From: JBMTVN01 sp046047235
GTDB lineage: Bacteria; Verrucomicrobiota; Verrucomicrobiia; Limisphaerales; JAHDYP01
NCBI GenBank assembly: GCA_046047235.1
Contig: JBJOII010000005.1
Location: 1-64,000, forward strand
Reading direction: 5' to 3'
Length of the DNA: 64,000 nucleotides
In this document: in pieces, positions 8,197 through 15,645 of the stretch
Layout: each line of letters opens with the position of its first letter
Numbering within the stretch: position 1 is the first letter of the stretch
The notes under the pieces: model-generated
Told to the model about the DNA's origin: nothing
What the model saw: the letters and a program-made list of their open reading frames with translations, nothing else
The model's database searches: none
Position numbers and translations under genes: made by a program

Positions 8197-9518
8197 AACT
8201 TCCTCAGCCCTTCCTCAACCTCCCCCAGCTTGAGTGGAATCCAGCGGTCAGGCCGATGCTCAGCAGACTCCGGCGGCGGTGGAGCATCGGCATCCGGCGG
8301 AATGACCAGCAAGACCCAGACAGGAATATGCAGGGCCTTCAGCGCGCGAACGATTTCACGACGCGGCTCGTCCCACTCAAGGAGCAAGAGCAGGCAGCCG
8401 CTCATGCGCGAGCTATACTGGAGAACATGCCGGGCGAGATCCGGCACACGCGGCTCCCTGCAGGGCCGCGCACAAGCCAGCACCTCCAACATGTGCTCGG
8501 TGTTGCCAACACCCCGGCCCGCAGTCACACACACCGTCGCCGGCCCAACAAAGAGCAGGTCAAGCAGCGAGTCCTGGTCCGGAACGGTATAGGCAAAGGA
8601 GGCGGCCACAGCCACAGCCTCCTCAAAAATAAAATCGAGACTGGAATCACAGAACGTATCCAGCACCAGGGCATGCCTCACGAAATACTCATCCTGGTAT
8701 TCACGAACCACGGGTTTGTCGAGCCGGGCGGATACCCGCCAATGGATGCGACGAAGCGAATCTCCATGACGGTATTCGCGCACACCTACGAACTCCTCGC
8801 TCTCGCCAATGCCCGAGGCGAAGTTCACTCCGCGGTGCTGGTATTGGCTGGATCCGGGAAGGGCTTGCGGGGAGACAGGATAGCGCTTCGGAAGAATCAT
8901 CACCGTGGCAGGCGCCTTGATCTTACAAAGGCTGCGCAACAGACCGAGCGGATCGGTGCGCCCCACCCAGGCACCCACGAAATGCAACGGCCCCCGCTGA
9001 AAAGGCAGCAGTTCACCAATGAACTCCGCAGAACCGTTGCCGGGAATCACCGGAGCCTGATGGATGCTCAGCCGCGCAGGACTGCGCGGCGGCAGGGGCG
9101 CACTGAGCTGGAAGCTCTTGCGGCGGCGCCCGGGACGAAGCATCTCCCTGAAGGTATCCAGATCGAGCCGGTTGCGATACAGTGTTTCGCCGAAATCCAG
9201 ACCGGTCTGGGTCCTGGCCGAAAGGTTCTTCAGCCGTATCCGATAGCGTAGCGGATGGCCGGCGGTGCCAAAGCGGGGCAGAATACGGTGAACCTCCAGC
9301 CGGGCACGGAAGAATGGCATGAAAACCGCCGCTCCAAAGAGCAAAACGCTCGTCAGTGCCCACGCCTGATAGGCCAGGGTCTGCCCCGGATTCGCCGCCA
9401 GACTGGACAGCAACAGGAACGCACCCACCACCGAGGCCCCCGCCGGAGTGAGCCTCAGGCGCAGCATTCGGCGGGTTGCCGAACCCAGCCGATACAAGCG
9501 ATGCAGTAGCCGGATCAC
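8193..9518 (-). CDS. DUF58 domain protein (vWA-like), membrane anchored
   Basis: A 441-residue protein with two N-terminal membrane helices (about residues 28-68), then a beta-rich domain and the DUF58 core: EFVGVREYRHGDSLRRIHW followed by SARLDKPVVREYQDE. A vWA-like fold follows (HALVLDTFCDSSLDFIFEEA), in which the MIDAS Asp is kept but the Ser pair is imperfect. Its ATG overlaps the MoxR stop by 4 bp and its own stop overlaps the transglutaminase start. Such proteins are thought to be partners of the MoxR AAA+ ATPase. Confidence 0.88.
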   Translation of the reverse strand: MIRLLHRLYRLGSATRRMLRLRLTPAGASVVGAFLLLSSLAANPGQTLAYQAWALTSVLLFGAAVFMPFFRARLEVHRILPRFGTAGHPLRYRIRLKNLSARTQTGLDFGETLYRNRLDLDTFREMLRPGRRRKSFQLSAPLPPRSPARLSIHQAPVIPGNGSAEFIGELLPFQRGPLHFVGAWVGRTDPLGLLRSLCKIKAPATVMILPKRYPVSPQALPGSSQYQHRGVNFASGIGESEEFVGVREYRHGDSLRRIHWRVSARLDKPVVREYQDEYFVRHALVLDTFCDSSLDFIFEEAVAVAASFAYTVPDQDSLLDLLFVGPATVCVTAGRGVGNTEHMLEVLACARPCREPRVPDLARHVLQYSSRMSGCLLLLLEWDEPRREIVRALKALHIPVWVLLVIPPDADAPPPPESAEHRPDRWIPLKLGEVEEGLRKL

Positions 9519-10459
9519 GCTGGCACCGGGGTTTGCGAAAGAATGTCCCGAACAACAGATTCGCCAGTCTGGCCGGCGAACTGAACCTGAGGATCAAGTA
9601 ACAGCCGATGCGCCAGCACCTCCAATGCGATTTCCTGAACATGGTCAGGAGTCACGTAGTCCATCCCATCAAACATGGCCAGAGCCTGACTGCATCTCAT
9701 CAGGGTCAGGGATGCGCGGGGACTGGCACCCAGCCGAACCCCCGGAGCCTTCCGCGTGGCAGAAGCCAAAGTCACCATGTAGTGCTTGATCTCTTCACTC
9801 ACCCGAATGCGACAAACGGCATGCCTCCAGAGCAGGGCTTCATCGACGGTGGTGCAGGCGGTGCGATTGGACAGCGGATGGTTCTCCTGCTGGGCCGTCA
9901 GGATCGCCACCTCCTGCTCAGGCGGCAGATAACCGAGACTAAGCCGCATGGCGAACCGGTCCATCTGGGCCTCAGGTAATGGATAGGTTCCACGGAACTC
10001 CACCGGGTTCTGGGTCGCGATGACAAAGAAAAGCTCGTGCAGCTCGCGCCGCTGACCATCCACACTAACCTGTCCCTCCCCCATCGCTTCAAGGAGAGCC
10101 GACTGCGTGCGGGGAGATGCGCGGTTGATTTCGTCGGCCAGCAGGATGTTCGTAAAGACCGGACCTTCATGGAATTCGAAGGCATTGGCCCGCTGATGAA
10201 AGATGGCCACACCAAGGATGTCTGCCGGAAGCAAGTCCGGGGTAAACTGAATGCGCCGGAACTTGGCGTCAATGGACTGGGCAAGGGCCTTCGCCAGCGT
10301 GGTCTTCCCCGTTCCCGGATAATCCTCAAGCAAAACATGACCTCCACCCGCCAGGGCGGCCAGCAACTTCCGCAGGACGGAACCCTGCCCCTGGATCACC
10401 TGCTCAATGCTGGATTTCAAACGAACATAGGTCTCCTTGGGAGAAAAGACTTCGGCCAT
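9515..10459 (-). CDS. MoxR family AAA+ ATPase (copy 1)
   Basis: Cytoplasmic AAA+ ATPase of 314 residues. Walker A is LEDYPGTGKTTLAKAL, Walker B is ILLADEINRASPRTQSALLE, and sensor 1 is FFVIATQNPVEFRGTYPLPE. All are MoxR hallmarks. The frame is open upstream to 10552, but I use the ATG at 10459 (MAEVFSPKET) because the extra 31 codons are not MoxR-like and approach the divergent ruvC gene. It heads a translationally coupled operon with a DUF58 protein and a transglutaminase. MoxR proteins act as chaperone-like factors for vWA partners. A second MoxR is at 55413-56414. Confidence 0.9.
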   Translation of the reverse strand: MAEVFSPKETYVRLKSSIEQVIQGQGSVLRKLLAALAGGGHVLLEDYPGTGKTTLAKALAQSIDAKFRRIQFTPDLLPADILGVAIFHQRANAFEFHEGPVFTNILLADEINRASPRTQSALLEAMGEGQVSVDGQRRELHELFFVIATQNPVEFRGTYPLPEAQMDRFAMRLSLGYLPPEQEVAILTAQQENHPLSNRTACTTVDEALLWRHAVCRIRVSEEIKHYMVTLASATRKAPGVRLGASPRASLTLMRCSQALAMFDGMDYVTPDHVQEIALEVLAHRLLLDPQVQFAGQTGESVVRDILSQTPVPA

Positions 10460-10571
10460 TCGGGAGATGTAGCGCGGGTTGGCAAAGCGGACAAATCCAA
10501 AACGCTCGCCACGGACAACGGACTTTGCCAACGTTCTCCCCGTGGGGATCACAGCCCGGCAGTTTGAAGAA

Positions 10572-11153
10572 ATGCAGCAGCGAGCGAGGGGAAGCCGTCG
10601 CCCCGCCGCTCCGGTCGCTCAGGACTCCAGCCCGGCCAAGTCAAAGGGCTCTCCACAAATCATTCTGGGAATCGACCCCTCCCTGAGAGGGACAGGATAC
10701 GGCGTCATCCGGACCGCCGGGCAGGACTGCGTGGCCCTGGACCACGGGACCGTAGGCTGCCCCGCCTCATGGCCCCGCAGCCGGTGCCTGGTGCTGATCG
10801 CCTCCACGCTGCGTGACGTGATCCGCAAGCACCAACCCACGCTGGCCGTGGTGGAAGGACTGTTCTTTGCCCAGAACCTGAAGACCGCCCTGATCATGGG
10901 GGAAGCACGCGGCGTCAGCCTCTGCGCGGCCGCCGAGGGCGGCCTGGATATCTGTGAAATCGCCCCGAGAAAAGTGAAGCAGGCCATCGTGGGCTATGGG
11001 GCGGCTCAAAAGCTGGCGGTGGCCAAGATGGTGCAACGGATGCTCAACCTGGCAGAGCAACCCGCACCAGATGCAGCAGACGCCCTGGCCCTGGCCCTGG
11101 CCTATGCCCACGCGAACCGCAACCCCGTCCTGAACCCGCCGAAATGGCTCTGA
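10572..11153 (+). CDS. ruvC: Holliday junction endonuclease RuvC
   Basis: Resolvase that cleaves Holliday junctions symmetrically as a dimer. The acidic residues are present: Asp in IILGIDPSLRGTGYG, Glu in LAVVEGLFFAQNLKTAL, and the Asp pair in APDAADALALALAYAH. I start at the ATG at 10572 (193 residues). The frame is open back to a TTG at 10479, which would add a basic extension unusual for the family. Even the shorter form has about 30 residues before the first catalytic strand, longer than usual. It is followed by a small membrane ORF and ruvA. ruvB is not in the window. Confidence 0.9.
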   Translation: MQQRARGSRRPAAPVAQDSSPAKSKGSPQIILGIDPSLRGTGYGVIRTAGQDCVALDHGTVGCPASWPRSRCLVLIASTLRDVIRKHQPTLAVVEGLFFAQNLKTALIMGEARGVSLCAAAEGGLDICEIAPRKVKQAIVGYGAAQKLAVAKMVQRMLNLAEQPAPDAADALALALAYAHANRNPVLNPPKWL

Positions 11154-11169
11154 CGAAATACCCGCCGGC

Positions 11170-11346
11170 ATGAACTTCGACTCATTCCAATTCTGGGCCG
11201 TCACTCTCTGGATGGTCGTAATGCTCCTGCTGGCAGTGAGGGCTGTAGTTGCACTGCTGCGGGACGGCCGGGATGATCAACCCGCCCAGGAGACAGCAAC
11301 CCATTCCGATTCAAACCGGGATTCATCTGAAGGTCAGAATACATGA
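11170..11346 (+). CDS. 58-codon single-pass membrane protein between ruvC and ruvA
   Basis: A short ORF, ATG at 11170, TGA at 11344-11346. It encodes a protein with a short N-terminal MNFDSFQF segment, one strongly hydrophobic helix (about residues 9-30, WAVTLWMVVMLLLAVRAVVALL) and a polar C-terminal tail rich in Asp, Gln and Ser. Its stop overlaps the ruvA start as ATGA, a translational-coupling arrangement that argues for real translation. It begins 16 bp after the ruvC stop. I do not recognise a family. It could simply provide coupling, or be a genuine small membrane protein. Confidence 0.6.
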   Translation: MNFDSFQFWAVTLWMVVMLLLAVRAVVALLRDGRDDQPAQETATHSDSNRDSSEGQNT

Positions 11347-11945
11347 TAGGATTTTTGCGCGGCATTCTGGAGGAAGCGTTACCCACCCAGATCACCCTGG
11401 ATGTGCAGGGAGTAGGCTACGAAGTACTCATTCCATTGTCCTCATTCGACCGCCTACCCGAGCCCGGCAAGGAGGTGAAAATCCTGACGCACCTGGCCGT
11501 GCGTGAAGATGCGCACGTCCTCTACGGCTTTATGAGCGCCGGCGAACGGGAACTGTTCCGCATGCTGATCAACACCGTCAGCGGCGTCGGCCCCCGGCTG
11601 GCCCTTAACGTTCTCAGTGGAATGAACCCAACTGCATTCCGCGGGGCAGTAGCCAACGGAGACGTGAAAGCGCTGTCGCAAATCTCCGGCGTGGGCAAAA
11701 AAACCGCCGAACGCATCGTCGTCGAGCTCCGGGATAAAGTCGGAGCAGTAGGCGCCTGGGAAGCCAGCAGCGAAGGCCGCGCCCTGTCCAAGGAAGACCA
11801 GAAACTCAATGATGCGGTTCTGGCCCTCATGGCGCTGGGGATGAAACAGCAGGATGCCTACGACAACGTGCGCACCGCCATGCAGCGGCTTGGGGCCGAC
11901 GCCGCGACCGAGGACCTCGTACGGGCAGGGCTGAAACGCGGCTAA
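11343..11945 (+). CDS. ruvA: Holliday junction branch migration protein RuvA
   Basis: DNA-binding subunit of the RuvAB branch-migration complex. At 200 residues it has the family length. MIGFLRGILEEALPTQITLDVQGVGYEV is the N-terminal OB-fold. Two helix-hairpin-helix motifs follow (INTVSGVGPRLALNVLSG and ISGVGKKTAERIVVELRDK). The C-terminal domain III (DAVLALMALGMKQQDAYDNV) is the RuvB contact. The ATG at 11343 overlaps the stop of the small membrane ORF, so the three genes form one unit with ruvC. Confidence 0.95.
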   Translation: MIGFLRGILEEALPTQITLDVQGVGYEVLIPLSSFDRLPEPGKEVKILTHLAVREDAHVLYGFMSAGERELFRMLINTVSGVGPRLALNVLSGMNPTAFRGAVANGDVKALSQISGVGKKTAERIVVELRDKVGAVGAWEASSEGRALSKEDQKLNDAVLALMALGMKQQDAYDNVRTAMQRLGADAATEDLVRAGLKRG

Positions 11946-11948
11946 GGC

Positions 11949-12674
11949 ATGGAACCCCAGCCCCAAACTCAACCGACGAGCAAACAACGTCCGCCGCGGC
12001 GCAGTGGAGTCGTAGTGCCCAACCGGGCAACCTGGCACCAGCAACTGCTGGGCCGGTTGATCTATACGTTTATCCGACTCCTCTCCATGACCCTGCGATG
12101 GAAGCAGGAAGGCATGCCGGAAGCGCTGGAAGAAGTCGAAAGGGCCCCCGCGATCTTCGTCATCTGGCACAACCGGTTGTCGATGTGCCTGGAAGTCTTC
12201 CAGCGCTATATCCGTGATCATCACATCGAAACCCGCCGGCTTGCTGCGGTGGTGAGCGCGAGCCGCGACGGAGCCATGTTGGCTGAGGTGCTGAAACTCT
12301 ACCGGGTCGAGCCAGTGCGCGGAAGCACCAGCCGACGCGGACCACAGGCCTTGCGCGAGCTGGTGAGCAGCAGCCGAAAAGGGTTCGACCTCGCCATCAC
12401 TCCCGATGGCCCGCGGGGACCCTGCTATGTGATGCAGGAGGGCCCCATCGCGCTGGCCCAACTCACGGGCATGGCGGTCATCCCGGTATCCATTCATTTC
12501 AGCTGGAAGATCTCGCTGCGAAGCTGGGACCGGTTCCAAATCCCTCTGCCTGGCAGCAAATGCCAGGTAAGGGTCGGCAAACCCATCCATGTACCCCGCA
12601 AAGCGACACCGGAGGAACGCGAGGCATTGCGGCTGGAAGCTGAAGCCGAACTCCGACGACTTACCGAGGATTGA
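11949..12674 (+). CDS. DUF374 lysophospholipid acyltransferase-like protein
   Basis: A 241-residue membrane-associated protein of the DUF374 group, distant relatives of glycerolipid and lipid A acyltransferases. Visible motifs are FVIWHNRLSMCLEVFQ (the HxR form of the catalytic block), VVSASRDGAMLAEVLKLYRV, RGSTSRRGPQALRELV and ITPDGPRGPCYVMQEGPIALA. In Gram-negative bacteria these often accompany Kdo/lipid A genes, so a lipid A or phospholipid acyl transfer is plausible but unproven. It starts 3 bp after ruvA and converges on the lytic transglycosylase gene. Confidence 0.85.
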   Translation: MEPQPQTQPTSKQRPPRRSGVVVPNRATWHQQLLGRLIYTFIRLLSMTLRWKQEGMPEALEEVERAPAIFVIWHNRLSMCLEVFQRYIRDHHIETRRLAAVVSASRDGAMLAEVLKLYRVEPVRGSTSRRGPQALRELVSSSRKGFDLAITPDGPRGPCYVMQEGPIALAQLTGMAVIPVSIHFSWKISLRSWDRFQIPLPGSKCQVRVGKPIHVPRKATPEEREALRLEAEAELRRLTED

Positions 12675-12727
12675 CCTCCATCGCAAGGATCCAGCCTACA
12701 GCTCGCCCCACTCTCGCACCAAAACCC

Positions 12728-13285
12728 TCACCGGGGCTGGCTGCGGTAGTGCTCCAGGCGTTCCAACACGGACCCCACATAATGACGCGTGGAAGGAAAC
12801 TCAATGTGCTCAAGGAAAGTGGCTGAGTTGGTGTCTGCCCCCGGGAATTTGATCCATTTCCGCACATTGGACCGACCCGCATTGTAATCGGCCAGTGTGT
12901 AGGCCAGTGGATTGTCGGCAGACTGATAGCGTTGCGAAAGCCTCGAAAGATACCAGGTCCCGGCCATGATGTTCGTGGTGGGATCAATCAGGTGTTCCGC
13001 CTCAAAACCAACGATCCCCTGAGAGGACGACCAATCGATAGCAGCCATTTCCTGAATCTGCATCAACCCGCGCTCCCCTGCCCCGCCTCGAGCGCCCGCG
13101 TTAAACCGGCTTTCACGCCAAATCACCGCCTTGATCAGCGCTGGTTCAACCCCGTAACGCTGCGAAGCCTGCCGGATAATGGCGTCAAACCGCTGTTCAC
13201 GGTAACTCTGAACACTGGTCGTCCACCAGACCGCGACAAGCGCGAGGCCCAGCAAAGCAACGGTCCAGGGTAGCAGTTTACGCAT
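12728..13285 (-). CDS. SLT-type lytic transglycosylase
   Basis: Peptidoglycan-cleaving enzyme of 185 residues. The start at 13285 gives an N-terminal anchor or signal, MRKLLPWTVALLGLALVAVWW. Upstream in-frame codons would overlap priA. The goose-lysozyme-like domain is clear: KAVIWRESRFNAGARGGAGE contains the catalytic Glu, then GLMQIQ, then DPTTNIMAGTWYLSRL and YNAGRSNVRKW. It resembles MltC/Slt C-terminal domains without accessory regions. It is divergent from priA with about 100 bp between, which probably holds both promoters. Confidence 0.9.
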   Translation of the reverse strand: MRKLLPWTVALLGLALVAVWWTTSVQSYREQRFDAIIRQASQRYGVEPALIKAVIWRESRFNAGARGGAGERGLMQIQEMAAIDWSSSQGIVGFEAEHLIDPTTNIMAGTWYLSRLSQRYQSADNPLAYTLADYNAGRSNVRKWIKFPGADTNSATFLEHIEFPSTRHYVGSVLERLEHYRSQPR

Positions 13286-13388
13286 CGGGCGACTTGTGTA
13301 GCGACTGCACCCAGCCGGCTCAATCCCCAAGTACATTTCTTGCCCATCCGGCCCGGGTTGTGGACCATACCATGCTTGCGAAAGCGCC

Positions 13389-15611
13389 ATGGTAATCGCC
13401 CGTGTCAGTCTGGATTTGGCTCTGCGCCGCGAATTTGACTACCTCGTTCCCCCCGAGATGGAGGGCATGGTGGAAGTGGGTTCGCGGGTGAAGATCCCCT
13501 TCGGCGCACGAGAAATCATGGGCTGCGTCACCGCCCTGCTCGACCACTCAGAGCACAAAAAACTCCGCGCGATCATCAAGGTCGTCGGTTCCCAGGCACT
13601 CGTGACCAAAAAGGTCCTGGAACTGGCCCGCTGGATGGCAGGCTATTACTGCTGCCCGCTGGAGACTGCACTGAAAAGTGTCCTGCCCGACGCAGTCCGG
13701 CGTGAGGACGAAGGCTGGAAGAAGCAGCTGACCGTCCACGCACTTCCAGTCGCAGGAGAACTGCCAAAGCTCACAGAAAGGCAGCAGGAAATCTGGAACA
13801 TCATCGAAGAGTGGCGCGAGATGCCCCTGACCGAGCTCGTGGCACTGGCCCAGACGACGTCAGCAACGGTGCGAAAGCTGGAGGACAAGGGCCTCGTCCA
13901 CATCGGACCCCGCATCTCCGAACGCGACCCGTATGCAAGGGAAACGATTCTCCCCACTCAACCCCTGCCGTTGAACGACGAACAGGAAGTGGCCTTGCGT
14001 GAAATCACCGGCGCCCTCGATGACGCCAAAGAACGCTCCACCCCCACCTACTTGCTGCATGGGGTCACAGGCAGCGGAAAAACCGAGGTCTACCTGCAGG
14101 CTATCGCGCACACGCTGCGCCAAGGCAAGGGCGCCATCGTGCTCGTCCCCGAAATCTCGCTGACCCCACAGACCGTGGAGCGATTTAAGGCCCGGTTCTG
14201 CAGCGGCGAACTCCAGACCCTGGTCGCAGTCCTGCACAGCCACTTGTCCGCCGGCGAACGCCATGATGAATGGCACAAAATCCGGCAGGGCCGGGCTCGA
14301 ATCGTGATCGGTGCACGATCCGCCGTCTTCGCCCCCGTGGAACCCCTGGGGCTGATCATCGTGGACGAAGAACACGAACACTCCTACAAGCAGGAGGAAT
14401 CCCCGCGCTATCACGGCCGCGACCTCGCCGTGGTCCGCGGGCACCGCGAAGGGGCAGTCGTTGTCCTCGGCTCGGCCACACCTTCGATGGAGACGTTCTA
14501 CAACGCACAACGCGGAAAATATCGCATTCTGAACCTCTCGAAGCGGGCGGATGATAAACAGATGCCCGTAGTGCGCGTGGTGGACATGAGGCAGGAATCG
14601 CGCAGGGACAAAGGCACCCCTCTCTTCTCGCTGCGTTTGCGTGAGGCCATCCTGCAGCGTCTGGAACGGTCCGAGCAGACCATGCTGTTCCTGAATCGCC
14701 GCGGTTACGCAACCTCCATGCAGTGCCCCAAATGCGGCCACGTGGCCAACTGCCCGAACTGCTCTGTTTCCCTGACCTACCACCGTGCCGCCCAGCGTCT
14801 GCTGTGCCACATCTGCGGCCATAACCTCACCGCCCCCAGAGAATGCCCCGACTGCCGGGATCCCGGGATCCGCTACGCCGGGCTCGGCACAGAACGCGTC
14901 GAGGAAACGCTGTCGAAAATATTCCCTCAAGCCCGGGTCAGCCGCATGGACTCCGACACCCTGAAACGGAAGGAGGATTACCGCCGGATCCTCGGTGATT
15001 TCCGCACGGGCAAGATCGATATCCTGATCGGCACCCAGATGATCGCCAAGGGCCTGCACTTTCCCAACGTTACGCTGGTAGGGATCGTCTACGCCGACCA
15101 GGGGCTGAACCAGCCTGACTTTCGGGCGGGAGAACGGACCTTCCAGCTCCTGACGCAGGTGGCCGGACGGGCCGGACGCGGCGAGGTCGAGGGCGAGGTC
15201 GTGGTGCAGGCATTCTCTCCCTTCCATCCTGCAATCCAATACGCACGCCAACACGATTACCTCGGCTATTACGAACAGGAGATCGAGTTCCGCGAACAGC
15301 TCGGATACCCGCCCCTGAACCGGGTCGCACTCATCACGCTGAAAAGCCGGAACGAGGAAAAGCTCCAGTTCACCGCTGACCATCTGCGCGGCGAACTGGA
15401 ACAGGCCTGCGCCAGCCTGCAGCGAGTGATCATCGCCGGGCCCGCACCCGCACCCCTCATGCGCGCCGAGACGTTCTACCGCTACCAGATCATGCTGCGC
15501 GCCCCGCAAATGCAGGCGCTCAGCCGAAAGCTCGGCGGGCTGCTGGAAAAATGGGCTCCCCCGGATGAGGTCACGGTAACTCTGGACATCGATCCCGTAA
15601 ACCTGATGTAG
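13389..15611 (+). CDS. priA: Primosomal replication restart helicase PriA
   Basis: A 740-residue 3'-5' superfamily 2 helicase that reloads the replisome at stalled forks. An N-terminal DNA-binding domain (RREFDYLVPPEM, VKIPFGAREIMG) is followed by Walker A GVTGSGKT at 225-232, the DEEH box in IIVDEEHEHSYKQEESPRYH, LGSATPSMETF, and a zinc-binding insert with paired Cys motifs (CPKCGHVANCPNC, CHICGHNLTAPRECPDC). Motifs V and VI follow (LIGTQMIAKGLHFPNV, QVAGRAGRGE). Complete, of normal length. Monocistronic as far as can be seen. Confidence 0.96.
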   Translation: MVIARVSLDLALRREFDYLVPPEMEGMVEVGSRVKIPFGAREIMGCVTALLDHSEHKKLRAIIKVVGSQALVTKKVLELARWMAGYYCCPLETALKSVLPDAVRREDEGWKKQLTVHALPVAGELPKLTERQQEIWNIIEEWREMPLTELVALAQTTSATVRKLEDKGLVHIGPRISERDPYARETILPTQPLPLNDEQEVALREITGALDDAKERSTPTYLLHGVTGSGKTEVYLQAIAHTLRQGKGAIVLVPEISLTPQTVERFKARFCSGELQTLVAVLHSHLSAGERHDEWHKIRQGRARIVIGARSAVFAPVEPLGLIIVDEEHEHSYKQEESPRYHGRDLAVVRGHREGAVVVLGSATPSMETFYNAQRGKYRILNLSKRADDKQMPVVRVVDMRQESRRDKGTPLFSLRLREAILQRLERSEQTMLFLNRRGYATSMQCPKCGHVANCPNCSVSLTYHRAAQRLLCHICGHNLTAPRECPDCRDPGIRYAGLGTERVEETLSKIFPQARVSRMDSDTLKRKEDYRRILGDFRTGKIDILIGTQMIAKGLHFPNVTLVGIVYADQGLNQPDFRAGERTFQLLTQVAGRAGRGEVEGEVVVQAFSPFHPAIQYARQHDYLGYYEQEIEFREQLGYPPLNRVALITLKSRNEEKLQFTADHLRGELEQACASLQRVIIAGPAPAPLMRAETFYRYQIMLRAPQMQALSRKLGGLLEKWAPPDEVTVTLDIDPVNLM

Positions 15612-15645
15612 CGCTGCGCGGTCAACCCTGCTTCAATGCGCGGCC

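Noticed and set aside
11454..12686. 410-codon ORF on the minus strand
   Set aside because: Overlaps both ruvA and the DUF374 gene in antisense, and both are well supported.
13860..15509. 549-codon ORF on the minus strand
   Set aside because: Lies entirely inside priA on the other strand, and its translation has no recognisable motif while priA has all helicase motifs.
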